Shown here piece by piece: positions 25,016 through 32,271 of a DNA stretch of 35,182 nt. Both the position numbers and the translations under genes were made by a program. Source of the DNA: Acidobacteriota bacterium (GTDB lineage Bacteria > Acidobacteriota > Terriglobia > Bryobacterales > Bryobacteraceae); NCBI GenBank assembly GCA_025353165.1, contig JANXRE010000014.1, positions 1 to 35,182 of the forward strand. The letters are read 5' to 3'. Under the pieces are notes generated by a model. The model did not search any database. It was not told the origin of the DNA and saw nothing but the letters and a program-made list of their open reading frames with translations. How positions within the stretch are numbered: position 1 is the stretch's first letter; every line of letters starts with the position of its first letter.

Positions 25016-25383
25016 AAAAACTGATAGTGCTATTTGTGCTCTTCGCCGTGGCGGCTTTCGCGGCCGATTTCACCGGCACCTGGGCGGGGAATCTGGACCT
25101 CACCATCGATGGCGACCAGCAGTCGTCGACGGCCAAGATCGTCCTGAAACAGGACGGCGAAAAAGTGACCGGCACGGCCGGCCGCGAGGATGAGGGGCAA
25201 GCTCCGATTCAGAATGCGACCGTGGACGGCGACACGCTGAGCTTCGATATCAAGCCGGCGGACGAAGCGCCGCTGATCCACATCGTTCTCAAGCTGGACG
25301 GGGACTCGCTCACCGGCACCGCCAAGAGCGTGGGAGAGGGGCCGGCGATCGAAGGGAAGCTCGACCTCAAGCGCGAGAAATAA
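25012..25383 (+). CDS. Small secreted beta-barrel-like protein of unknown function
   Basis: A 123-residue protein with a signal peptide (M-K-K-L-I-V-L-F-V-L-F-A-V-A-A-F-A, cut after A-F-A). Then come F-T-G-T-W-A-G-N-L and alternating short strands with repeated V-T-G-T-A and L-T-G-T-A turns, resembling a lipocalin- or calycin-like small barrel. Such proteins are frequent in Acidobacteria and have no assigned role. It overlaps the epimerase stop by 4 nt and is probably co-transcribed with the peptidase and the epimerase, which hints at an envelope role; that is inference. Confidence 0.7.
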   Translation: MKKLIVLFVLFAVAAFAADFTGTWAGNLDLTIDGDQQSSTAKIVLKQDGEKVTGTAGREDEGQAPIQNATVDGDTLSFDIKPADEAPLIHIVLKLDGDSLTGTAKSVGEGPAIEGKLDLKREK

Positions 25384-25390
25384 GACGATT

Positions 25391-25420
25391 AGCCACCGAT
25401 GGACACAGGCGAACACAGAT
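25391..25420. repeat. possible degenerate dispersed intergenic repeat
   Basis: The string AGCCACCGATGGACACAGGC followed by GAACACAGAT resembles the common CCACGGAT-GACACGGAT-AACACGGAT type intergenic repeat found in many Acidobacteria and Planctomycetes. A similar but weaker stretch is at about 13691-13718. Recognition is from memory of the motif only. Confidence 0.3.
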
Positions 25421-25434
25421 CAAAAACAAAAGGC

Positions 25435-25455
25435 TCGTCAGAAGAACCTGTGGCT
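25435..25455. repeat. surviving terminal repeat of the deleted ISL3 copy
   Basis: Reads TCGTCAGAAGAACCTGTGGC then T. It matches the left repeat at 19273-19293 at about 17 of 21 positions and lies just outside the passenger remnant, as in the intact copy. Confidence 0.7.
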
Positions 25456-25466
25456 AACTAAGAGTC

Positions 25467-25815
25467 TCAGGGCTTGGTCTGAGTGAGGAAACGGTAGAAC
25501 TTCCGACAGGTGGAGTCGAAGGATCGCTGCGCGTCTTCCCAGCCGTTTTGGATCAGCGGGCCGCCATCCTCGGGGATTACGTTTCGAACAAGTTGTTCGG
25601 CGGCGAGTTTTCTGAGCGGATAATCTCTCCACCGAGCACCCACATATTGTCGACGTGGGACAGCCCGGACGCGACGAGGTGAAGGAGGAAGGGCGTGAAG
25701 AACTTAACCAGTCTTCTCCCTGGCGGAAGATCTTTTTTCTCGCCCATCCAACGCTCTGGCCACTCCTGAAGATCGCGGCAATCCCGGCAGTAGGGCAATA
25801 GCGCGGGTGGCGGCG
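25467..25815 (-). pseudogene. Remnant of the ISL3 passenger gene
   Basis: Homologous to the 138-residue protein at 20550. L-P-Y-C-R-D-C-R-D-L-Q-E-W-P-E-R-W is intact near 25798. After S-G-L-S an 18-bp loss removes K-R-T-I-Q-N. About 23 bp are then lost after G-G-E-I-I-R, which shifts the frame. The rest (L-A-A-E-Q-L-V-R-N-V-I-P-E-D-G-G-P-L-I, then R-S-F-D-S-T-C-R-K-F-Y-R-F) continues in the next frame to a stop at 25467-25469. The first ~10 codons are replaced by the transposase junction. Not expected to be functional. Confidence 0.8.
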
Positions 25816-26028
25816 ACGATCGAATTCGTCTGCTCGGATAGGTGGAATCCCTACCTGCGGATCATTCGCGAAGAGTGTTCCCGGGCGCTCGACGACATCC
25901 GCTCCGCCCAAGCCCGGCGCACGAAGCGAGACGGATACGAACCGGTCCTGACGAAGTCTTGCTGGCGCCTGCTGAAACGATTGGCAAACCTCACCGCAAA
26001 TCAGAAGGGTGAAGCTGAAATCAAGGTC
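25807..26028 (+). pseudogene. Internal fragment of ISL3 transposase, fused to higA remnant
   Basis: Encodes I-E-F-V-C-S-D-R-W-N-P-Y-L through N-L-T-A-N-Q-K, matching the middle of the transposase at 19276-20525, including its second catalytic Asp. Sixteen residues between C-S-x-A-L and D-D-I-R are missing; in the longer copy that segment is bounded by GCGCTC direct repeats 48 bp apart. The first and third catalytic residues are absent. The frame continues without a stop into the higA-like remnant. Confidence 0.85.
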
Positions 26029-26178
26029 ATGCCTCCGATCCATCCGGGTGAAACCTTGCCGGTTACACGCATCAACGACATCGTTCGCGGCAAGCGCTCA
26101 ATCACAGCCGACACCGCGCTTTGTTTAGCGCGCTACTTTGAAACCACCCCGCAGTTCTGGATGAATCTTCAAGCTTGA
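26029..26178 (+). pseudogene. HigA-type antitoxin remnant
   Basis: From ATG 26029, M-P-P-I-H-P-G-E-T-L followed by T-R-I-N-D-I-V-R-G-K-R-S-I-T-A-D-T-A-L and F-W-M-N-L-Q-A matches the XRE/HigA antitoxin family. About 20-25 residues, including the first helix of the DNA-binding motif, are missing between L10 and P11, and the C-terminal tail after N-L-Q-A is lost. Only 49 codons remain of about 95-100. No higB toxin is visible upstream; that side is replaced by the mobile element. Confidence 0.8.
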
Positions 26179-26259
26179 ATTAGGGGAAGACGTGCGCGGG
26201 CCCGAGATTGCCGGGCGCATCAGGCCGCATCGAGCAGCCTGACACAAGCTTTTCAGGTA

Positions 26260-26287
26260 TTGACATCCAAATTATCCGCTCTATCTT
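26260..26287 (+). promoter_or_regulatory. sigma-70-type promoter for the DUF2934 gene
   Basis: A perfect -35 TTGACA (26260-26265), a 16-nt spacer and TATCTT (26282-26287, 4 of 6). It lies 30 nt before the ATG at 26318 and is the most complete promoter seen in the window. The preceding stretch 26179-26259 holds nothing recognisable. Confidence 0.6.
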
Positions 26288-26317
26288 AAAGCTAGATTGC
26301 CCTCGCGGGAGGTGACG

Positions 26318-26527
26318 ATGTCGAAGATTAAGGTTCCCGAACGCAAACGCGCAAGTTCCGCCGTTCAAACTGAAGCCGAGCGCGCGTTAACGTCGCTCGC
26401 CCACTCCCTGGACGAGCAGGATCTCGCCGCGCTGGCGTACCAACTCTGGCAGGCCCGGGGCTGTCCGGACGCGTCGCCGGAGGAAGATTGGTATCGCGCT
26501 GTGGAACAACTGCGGCCCCGCAAGTAG
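26318..26527 (+). CDS. DUF2934 small protein
   Basis: A 69-residue protein whose C-terminal half (L-A-A-L-A-Y-Q-L-W-Q-A-R-G-C-P-D, then E-E-D-W-Y-R-A-V-E-Q-L) is the DUF2934 signature. The family has no known function. The N-terminal half is basic (M-S-K-I-K-V-P-E-R-K-R) and may contact nucleic acid; that is speculative. GGGAGGTGA (26307-26315) is a strong ribosome site 2 nt before the ATG and fixes the start over TTG 26297. It is unlikely to be co-transcribed with the next gene, which has its own -10. Confidence 0.8.
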   Translation: MSKIKVPERKRASSAVQTEAERALTSLAHSLDEQDLAALAYQLWQARGCPDASPEEDWYRAVEQLRPRK

Positions 26528-26535
26528 GAACCAAT

Positions 26536-26541
26536 TACAAT
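26536..26541 (+). promoter_or_regulatory. -10 element for gamma-glutamyltransferase
   Basis: TACAAT (5 of 6 consensus) ends 9 nt before the GTG at 26551, which implies a leader of 2-3 nt at most, so the message is nearly leaderless. Confidence 0.45.
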
Positions 26542-26550
26542 ATAGAGACA

Positions 26551-28218
26551 GTGCGCGCCCAAGCCGCTTTACTCGCCCTATCCCTGCTCGTTCCCGTCTA
26601 CGCGCGCCAACCCGTCCGCGCAAAGCATGCAATGGTGGTGGCGCAGGAACCCCTCGCCGCCGACGTCGGTCTCGCGGTGCTGAAGTCCGGCGGCAATGCT
26701 ATCGACGCGGCGGTCGCCGTGGGATTCGCGCTTGAAGCCACGTATCCGTTCGCCGGAAATATCGGAGGCGGAGGTTTCCTCATCGCCCGCTTCGCCGACG
26801 GCCGCGCAACCTTTATCGATTTCCGCGAAGCCGCGCCCAAGGCCGCGTCTCGCAACATGTATCTGGACGCAGCCGGCAACGTTACGCGCGATTCCATCGA
26901 GGGATGGCGGGCGTCGGGAGTGCCCGGCACCGTTCGCGGCCTGGAACTCGCGCACAAGAAATACGGCCGCAAGCCTTGGGCGGATCTTCTGGCGCCCGCC
27001 GTTGAACTCGCCGGCAAGGGCTTCCCCGTGTCGTGGTCGCTCTCCGAGTCTCTGCGCTCCAGCCCGGTCCTCGCGAAATTCGACGAGTCGAAGCGCATTT
27101 TCCTGCGCAATGGAAGACCCTACGAGCCGGGCGAAGTTTTCGTGCAGCCTGAACTCGCGGCCACCCTTAACCGCATCCGCGCTCGCGGGTCGACCGGCTT
27201 CTACGAAGGCGAAACCGCCCGGCTCCTCGTTTCCGCGATGGAGCGTAATCACGGCATCATCACGCTGGAGGACCTTCGCAACTACCGTGCTGTCGAGCGT
27301 CAACCTCTCCAGGGCAAATACAAAGGCTACACGATCGTCACGTCGCCTCCGCCCTCTTCCGGCGGCATCGGCATCCTGCAAATGTTGGGCATGCTCGAGG
27401 GATCGGGCTACGAGAAAGGCGGCGCCGGATCCGCCGCGACCATTCACTATCTCGCCGAAACGATGCGGCGATACTACGCGGACCGCAGTGAGTATCTCGG
27501 CGACCCCGATTTCTACAAGGTTCCCACGGCCGGCCTGCTGGATCCCGCCTACATCCTCTCCCGCCGCGCGTCCATCGACCCCGACCACGTTACCCCCAGC
27601 GATCAACTCGGCGCGGGACGGCCCTCCGGACGCGAATCCACCGAGACGACGCATTATTCCATCGTGGACGCCGAGGGCAACGCGGTCGCCGTCACCTATA
27701 CGCTCAATGCCGGATACGGCAGCGGAGTCACAGTACCCGGGCTCGGCTTTCTGATGAACGACGAGATGGACGACTTCGCGTCGAAGCCCGGTTCCCCGAA
27801 CATGTTCGGCCTCGTCCAAGGCGAGTCGAATGCCATTCAACCCGGCAAGCGCCCGCTCTCCTCCATGACGCCCACCATCGTATTGCGCGACGGCAAGCCG
27901 TTCCTGGTGCTTGGCGCTCCCGGCGGATCCACCATCATCACCGCTGTCCTTCAGGTCATGTTGAACATCTTCGATTTCGGAATGAACGTGCAGGATGCGG
28001 TCGACGCGCCGCGCGTTCATCATCAATGGAAGCCCGACCGCCTACAGCTTGAACGCGGCATCTCGCCCGACACGATTGCCTTGCTCCGGCAGCGCGGCCA
28101 CGCGGTCAACGATTCGCGGCCCGTCGTGCTCGCCCGCATCGAGGCCATCCTCATCGACGGCGGATGGCTGCAAGGCGGGCAGGACGGCCGCGGTGCGGGG
28201 AAGGCCGCCGGTTACTGA
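26551..28218 (+). CDS. ggt: Gamma-glutamyltransferase precursor
   Basis: A 555-residue Ntn-hydrolase precursor with a signal peptide (M-R-A-Q-A-A-L-L-A-L-S-L-L-V-P-V-Y-A). Family blocks are complete: G-G-N-A-I-D-A-A-V-A near residue 47-56, G-N-I-G-G-G-G-F at 69-76, and the self-cleavage and nucleophile site at T366 in E-T-T-H-Y-S. Downstream is M-N-D-E-M-D-D-F and then the P-L-S-S-M-T-P motif of the glutamate pocket. Autocleavage before Thr366 would give the large and small subunits. It hydrolyses or transfers gamma-glutamyl groups of glutathione and related compounds in the periplasm. The GTG start is chosen because it begins the leader directly after the -10. The next gene starts 7 nt after its stop. 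Confidence 0.93.
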   Translation: MRAQAALLALSLLVPVYARQPVRAKHAMVVAQEPLAADVGLAVLKSGGNAIDAAVAVGFALEATYPFAGNIGGGGFLIARFADGRATFIDFREAAPKAASRNMYLDAAGNVTRDSIEGWRASGVPGTVRGLELAHKKYGRKPWADLLAPAVELAGKGFPVSWSLSESLRSSPVLAKFDESKRIFLRNGRPYEPGEVFVQPELAATLNRIRARGSTGFYEGETARLLVSAMERNHGIITLEDLRNYRAVERQPLQGKYKGYTIVTSPPPSSGGIGILQMLGMLEGSGYEKGGAGSAATIHYLAETMRRYYADRSEYLGDPDFYKVPTAGLLDPAYILSRRASIDPDHVTPSDQLGAGRPSGRESTETTHYSIVDAEGNAVAVTYTLNAGYGSGVTVPGLGFLMNDEMDDFASKPGSPNMFGLVQGESNAIQPGKRPLSSMTPTIVLRDGKPFLVLGAPGGSTIITAVLQVMLNIFDFGMNVQDAVDAPRVHHQWKPDRLQLERGISPDTIALLRQRGHAVNDSRPVVLARIEAILIDGGWLQGGQDGRGAGKAAGY

Positions 28219-28225
28219 CATCACA

Positions 28226-29071
28226 ATGGATCACGTTCTTTCAACGCACTTACTCGCGAATCACCGCCTGAACACTTTCTGGCTCGACAAGATCTGGGAC
28301 TGTGGCGTCCCGGCGGTCGAGATCTTCTGCGTCCGCCAGCACGTGGACTGGGGGGATGCTTCGCACATCCGCGAGCTAGCCGCCTGGTTCCGCGATTCCG
28401 AATTGAAGTTGCATTCGCTGCACTCCCCCATGTTCTCGGACGATATCTGGGGCCGTTCCGGTCCTCACGCGATTCTCAAAATCACCGAGCCCGTGAAGTC
28501 CAAGCGGAACGCGATGGTGGATGAGATGAAGCGAGCCATTGAAATCGCGGACAACATTCCCTGCCGCTACCTCATCCAGCACGTGGGCATCTCCGGCGAA
28601 GAATACGACGAGCGAAAGGTGGAGGCCGCATACATCGCCCTCGACGAGATCTCCTCGTTCGCGCGCCAGCGTGGAGTCGAAGTCCTTCTGGAGAATATCC
28701 CCAACGCATTTTCCACTTCGGACCGCCTCCAGCTTTTCAACGAGCAGACTCACCTGAAACTAAACTACTGCTTCGACATCGGTCACGCCAACATGACCGA
28801 GGGCGTCGAGATCGCGTTCCAGGGCATGCGGGACCGTATCCGATCGACGCACATCCATGACAATAATGGAAGAGAGGATAGTCACCTCTTCCCCCTGGCC
28901 TTGGATGGAGGCGCCATCGACTGGCCCTCGGCGATGGAGTTGCTGCGATCGCGAGCAAACCAGTATCCGCTGCTTTTGGAGCTGAAAACAGTCGAGGCGA
29001 AGAACCCGTTATCCGCCGTTAGGGATATTTTCGAGAAACTGGAAAGCCTGGAATCGCCACATGAGCGTTGA
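28226..29071 (+). CDS. Sugar phosphate isomerase/epimerase-family TIM barrel
   Basis: A 281-residue AP-endonuclease-2/xylose-isomerase-like barrel. Metal ligands typical of the family are visible: His in L-H-S-L-H-S-P, Glu in L-L-E-N-I-P, Asp and His in F-D-I-G-H-A-N, His in T-H-I-H-D-N-N-G, and Glu in L-L-L-E-L-K. It lacks a leader, unlike the other isomerase at 15223, so it is cytoplasmic. The substrate is unknown. It starts 7 nt after gamma-glutamyltransferase and overlaps the asparaginyl-tRNA synthetase start by 11 nt, so it is probably part of the same transcript. Confidence 0.85.
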   Translation: MDHVLSTHLLANHRLNTFWLDKIWDCGVPAVEIFCVRQHVDWGDASHIRELAAWFRDSELKLHSLHSPMFSDDIWGRSGPHAILKITEPVKSKRNAMVDEMKRAIEIADNIPCRYLIQHVGISGEEYDERKVEAAYIALDEISSFARQRGVEVLLENIPNAFSTSDRLQLFNEQTHLKLNYCFDIGHANMTEGVEIAFQGMRDRIRSTHIHDNNGREDSHLFPLALDGGAIDWPSAMELLRSRANQYPLLLELKTVEAKNPLSAVRDIFEKLESLESPHER

Positions 29072-30383
29072 GACCGCCGCCCCGAGAATCACGATCGCCG
29101 AAGCCGGCAAGCACGTCGGCGAGACTGTCAGCATCCCCGGATGGCTGTACAATCTTCGCCGCTCCGGCAAGATCTGCTTTCCCCAATTGCGTGACGGTAC
29201 CGGAGTCATTCAGTGTGTGGCAGTGAAGAGCAATTTGCCCGAGGAAACCTTCGAGGCTCTGAAGAACCTGACGCAGGAATCGTCCCTGATCGTCACCGGC
29301 AAGCTCCGCGAAGAATCGCGCGCGCCGGGCGGCTACGAACTCGACGTCGAGCAGGCGCACATCGTGCAGCGTGTTCCGGAAGACGATCCGTATCCGATCA
29401 CGCCCAAGGAGCACGGCACCGACTTCCTCATGGATCATCGCCATCTGTGGATTCGCAGCCGGCGGCAGCACGCCATCCTGCGCGTGCGCGCCGAGGTGAT
29501 CCGCGCCATCCGCGATTACTTCGATTCCAACGGATTCGTTTTGGTCGATACGCCGATCTTCACGCCGGCCGCATGTGAAGGCACGACCACTCTTTTCGAA
29601 GTCGATTATTTCGAGGACCAGAAAGTATACCTCACGCAATCCGGCCAGCTCTATAACGAAGCGACCGCGATGGCGTTCGGCAAAACGTATTGCTTCGGCC
29701 CCACGTTCCGCGCTGAAAAATCGAAGACCCGCCGCCACCTGACGGAGTTCTGGATGGTCGAGCCCGAGATGACGTATGCCGACCTTGACGATGTGAAGAA
29801 GGTGGCCGAGGAGATGATCGTTTTTTGCGTCCGGCGCGTGCTCGACAATCGCCGCGCCGAACTGAAGGAACTCGATCGCGATGTGTCAAAGCTCGAGGCG
29901 ATCCAGGCGCCCTTCCATCGCATGAGCTACGACGACGCGGTCGTTAAGCTGCAAGCCAAGGGTAGCGAGATTCAGTGGGGCGGCGATTTCGGCAACGCCG
30001 ACGAAACGCTGCTGACGGAAGACCTCGATCGTCCCGTGATGGTCGATCGTTTTCCAACCGGAATCAAGGCCTTCTATTTTGAAACCGACCCGAACCGCCC
30101 GGAAGTCGCCCTGGGCGTGGACGTCATTGCTCCCGAAGGATACGGCGAAATCATCGGAGGCGGGCAACGCGCCCACAGCCTGGATGTTCTGCTGAAGCGG
30201 CTCGAGGAGCACAACTTGCCGAAGGAGGCATTCGATTGGTATCTCGACCTTCGTAAATACGGAGCGGTTCCGCACGGCGGTTTCGGAATGGGCGTTGAGC
30301 GTTTCACCGCGTGGATGTGCGGCACCGAGCATATCCGCGAAACGATTGCCTTCCCGCGTATGCTCTACAGGACGAGGCCGTAA
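29061..30383 (+). CDS. asnS: Asparaginyl-tRNA synthetase
   Basis: A 440-residue class IIb aminoacyl-tRNA synthetase. The N-terminal OB fold (about 16-105) carries [15 protein letters not shown]. The catalytic domain has motif 2 [16 protein letters not shown] and motif 3 [12 protein letters not shown]-x-T-x-R-H-L-x-E-F-W-M-x-E-P-E is diagnostic of AsnRS rather than AspRS. It charges tRNA-Asn with asparagine. The first codons overlap the end of the isomerase gene by 11 nt, and the arginase ATG follows 1 nt after its stop. Confidence 0.95.
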   Translation: MSVETAAPRITIAEAGKHVGETVSIPGWLYNLRRSGKICFPQLRDGTGVIQCVAVKSNLPEETFEALKNLTQESSLIVTGKLREESRAPGGYELDVEQAHIVQRVPEDDPYPITPKEHGTDFLMDHRHLWIRSRRQHAILRVRAEVIRAIRDYFDSNGFVLVDTPIFTPAACEGTTTLFEVDYFEDQKVYLTQSGQLYNEATAMAFGKTYCFGPTFRAEKSKTRRHLTEFWMVEPEMTYADLDDVKKVAEEMIVFCVRRVLDNRRAELKELDRDVSKLEAIQAPFHRMSYDDAVVKLQAKGSEIQWGGDFGNADETLLTEDLDRPVMVDRFPTGIKAFYFETDPNRPEVALGVDVIAPEGYGEIIGGGQRAHSLDVLLKRLEEHNLPKEAFDWYLDLRKYGAVPHGGFGMGVERFTAWMCGTEHIRETIAFPRMLYRTRP

Positions 30384-30384
30384 A

Positions 30385-31299
30385 ATGCGCCGTTCATCCG
30401 TAGCTGTCATCGGCGTCCCCATGGATCTCGGCGCGGGCCGCCGCGGCGTGGACATGGGCCCGTCTGCCATCCGCCTGGCTCTGCTTGGCGACCGTCTCGC
30501 GGGTCTCGGCTACGCGGTCGAGGATCTGGGCAACGTCGATGTCGATCAGCCCGAGAGCGTGCCCGCGGGCCACGAGCGCGCCCGCTATCTGCCGCAGATC
30601 GCGCTCACCTGTCAACGCATTTCGCAGCGGGTGGAGAATGCCCTGCGCCAGGAGAAATTTCCCCTGCTCCTCGGAGGCGACCACTCGATTGCTATCGGGA
30701 CTGTAACCGGAATCGCGCAGCATTACCACGAACAGAACCAGAAACTCGGCTTGATCTGGATCGACGCTCACGCCGACATGAACACTCCGCAGTCGAGCCC
30801 CAGCGGCAATATTCACGGCATGCCGTTGGCCTGCTGTATCGGTCTCGGCCCGAAGGAACTGACCAGCATTTACGGTTGGTCGCCGAAAGTCGAGCCGCGT
30901 AACGTCGCCATCATCGGGCTTCGCTCGGTGGATAACGAAGAGAAGCTGAACGTCACGAAAACCGGAGTCCACGCTTCGACGATGCGCGACATCGATGAAC
31001 GCGGCTTGCGGGCGGTAATGCAGGAAGCTATGGAGATCGCCGGCGACGGCACCGCGGGCTTTCATCTTTCCTTCGACATGGATTCAGTCGATCCCGACGA
31101 AGCGCCCGGCGTCGGAACGCCCGTGCGCGGCGGTATCACGTATCGCGAGGCGCATCTGGCGATGGAGATCATCTGCGACTGCGACTCGATGCTCGGCCTG
31201 GAGATTGTCGAAGTGAATCCGGTCATCGATCAAGCCAACCGGACAGCTTTGCTGGCCGTCGAACTGGTGATGTCCGCGCTGGGAAAGCGCATCCTGTAG
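30385..31299 (+). CDS. rocF: Arginase
   Basis: A 304-residue ureohydrolase. Manganese ligands are His100 (G-G-D-H-S), Asp127, His129 and Asp131 (D-A-H-A-D), and Asp231 and Asp233 (F-D-M-D-S-V-D-P). I-G-V-P-M-D-L-G-A-G-R-R-G-V-D-M-G-P near the N-terminus and N-I-H-G-M-P after the second ligand set point to arginase rather than agmatinase or formiminoglutamase. It converts arginine to ornithine and urea. It is embedded between asnS and ddl with gaps of 1 and 3 nt, an unusual neighbourhood for a catabolic enzyme. No urease genes are in the window. Confidence 0.93.
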   Translation: MRRSSVAVIGVPMDLGAGRRGVDMGPSAIRLALLGDRLAGLGYAVEDLGNVDVDQPESVPAGHERARYLPQIALTCQRISQRVENALRQEKFPLLLGGDHSIAIGTVTGIAQHYHEQNQKLGLIWIDAHADMNTPQSSPSGNIHGMPLACCIGLGPKELTSIYGWSPKVEPRNVAIIGLRSVDNEEKLNVTKTGVHASTMRDIDERGLRAVMQEAMEIAGDGTAGFHLSFDMDSVDPDEAPGVGTPVRGGITYREAHLAMEIICDCDSMLGLEIVEVNPVIDQANRTALLAVELVMSALGKRIL

Positions 31300-31302
31300 T
31301 TC

Positions 31303-32271
31303 ATGAAAATGACGATCGCAGTTGTATATGGCGGCCGCTCCGGCGAGCACGACATTTCCGTGCGCTCCGCGAAATCGATTCTCGCCGCGCTGGATCGCAG
31401 TAAGTACGAGATCCACGAGATCTTCATCACGAAGGAAGGAAAGTGGGAGCCCGGGCCGATCCTTCCGGAGCCCGGCGCGAACGCCGGGATCGATGTGGTG
31501 TTCCCAATCCTGCACGGGACCTTCGGCGAGGACGGCACCATCCAGGGACTGCTCGAGATGGCCGAACTCCCGTATGTCGGCGCGGGCGTGCTGGCATCCG
31601 CGGTGTCGATGGACAAAGAGGTCACTAAGCGCTTGCTGCTTCAGCACCAGCTGCCGGTTGCCGATTATTTCATCGCGCATCGCGGCGAGTCGTCCATCAC
31701 GCCCCGGTTCGGGTTCCCGATGTTCGTGAAGCCGGCCAATCTCGGCTCGTCGGTCGGCATCAGCAAAGTCCACGACGAAGAAGAACTTCGCGCCGCCGTT
31801 GAGCTCGCCGCCCAGTACGATTCCAAAGTGATTGTGGAGCGCGGAATCGTGGGCCGCGAGTTCGAGTGCTCGGTGATGGGCAACGGCGATCCGCAAGCCG
31901 CAACCCCTTGCGAGATTCTTCCTTCGCGCGAATTCTACGATTACGAAGACAAGTACCTTCTCGACGCCGCCAAGATAGAACTTCCGGCCCGCCTCACCGA
32001 AACTCAGACCGAAGAGATGCGCCGGCTTGCGGTGGAGAGCTACCAGGCTGTCAACTGCGAGGGGATGGCGCGCGTCGATTTCCTTATGGAGAACGCGACC
32101 GGCCGGATCTACGTGAACGAGATCAACACCATCCCCGGCTTCACCTCCATCAGCATGTTCCCGAAGATGTGGGAGCACGCGGGCATTCCGTATTCGGAAC
32201 TGCTGGATCGACTCATCGGGTACGCCCTCGAACGGGCGGAAACGAAGAAGGCGACGCGCTACACCCGATGA
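31303..32271 (+). CDS. ddl: D-alanine--D-alanine ligase
   Basis: A 322-residue ATP-grasp ligase of normal length. The N-terminal V-V-Y-G-G-R-S-G-E-H-D-I-S-V, the F-P-I-L-H-G-T-F-G-E-D-G-T-I-Q-G segment, the phosphate-binding K-P-A-N-L-G-S-S-V-G, and the C-terminal N-E-I-N-T-I-P-G-F-T metal and acceptor site are all present. It makes the D-Ala-D-Ala dipeptide for peptidoglycan in the cytoplasm. Start ATG 31303 is 3 nt after arginase. Its stop overlaps the ATG of the S41 protease by 4 nt (ATGA). Confidence 0.95.
   Translation: MKMTIAVVYGGRSGEHDISVRSAKSILAALDRSKYEIHEIFITKEGKWEPGPILPEPGANAGIDVVFPILHGTFGEDGTIQGLLEMAELPYVGAGVLASAVSMDKEVTKRLLLQHQLPVADYFIAHRGESSITPRFGFPMFVKPANLGSSVGISKVHDEEELRAAVELAAQYDSKVIVERGIVGREFECSVMGNGDPQAATPCEILPSREFYDYEDKYLLDAAKIELPARLTETQTEEMRRLAVESYQAVNCEGMARVDFLMENATGRIYVNEINTIPGFTSISMFPKMWEHAGIPYSELLDRLIGYALERAETKKATRYTR

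Larger units (their letters stand above)
25435..26028. mobile_element. Deleted copy of the ISL3 two-gene element
   Basis: This inverted second copy keeps the passenger-side terminal repeat (25435-25455), a degraded passenger gene on the minus strand and an internal piece of the transposase on the plus strand. The two are still divergent. The transposase N-terminal half, C-terminal third and the far terminal repeat are missing. The passenger and transposase pieces meet at about 25803-25815 through a short GCGGCG-like homology. DNA identity to 19273-20998 is high in the passenger core. Confidence 0.75.

Noticed and set aside
31866-32267. Upstream extension of the S41 protease frame
   Set aside because: The frame is open inside ddl, but the signal peptide starts at 32268 and ddl occupies the region in another frame.
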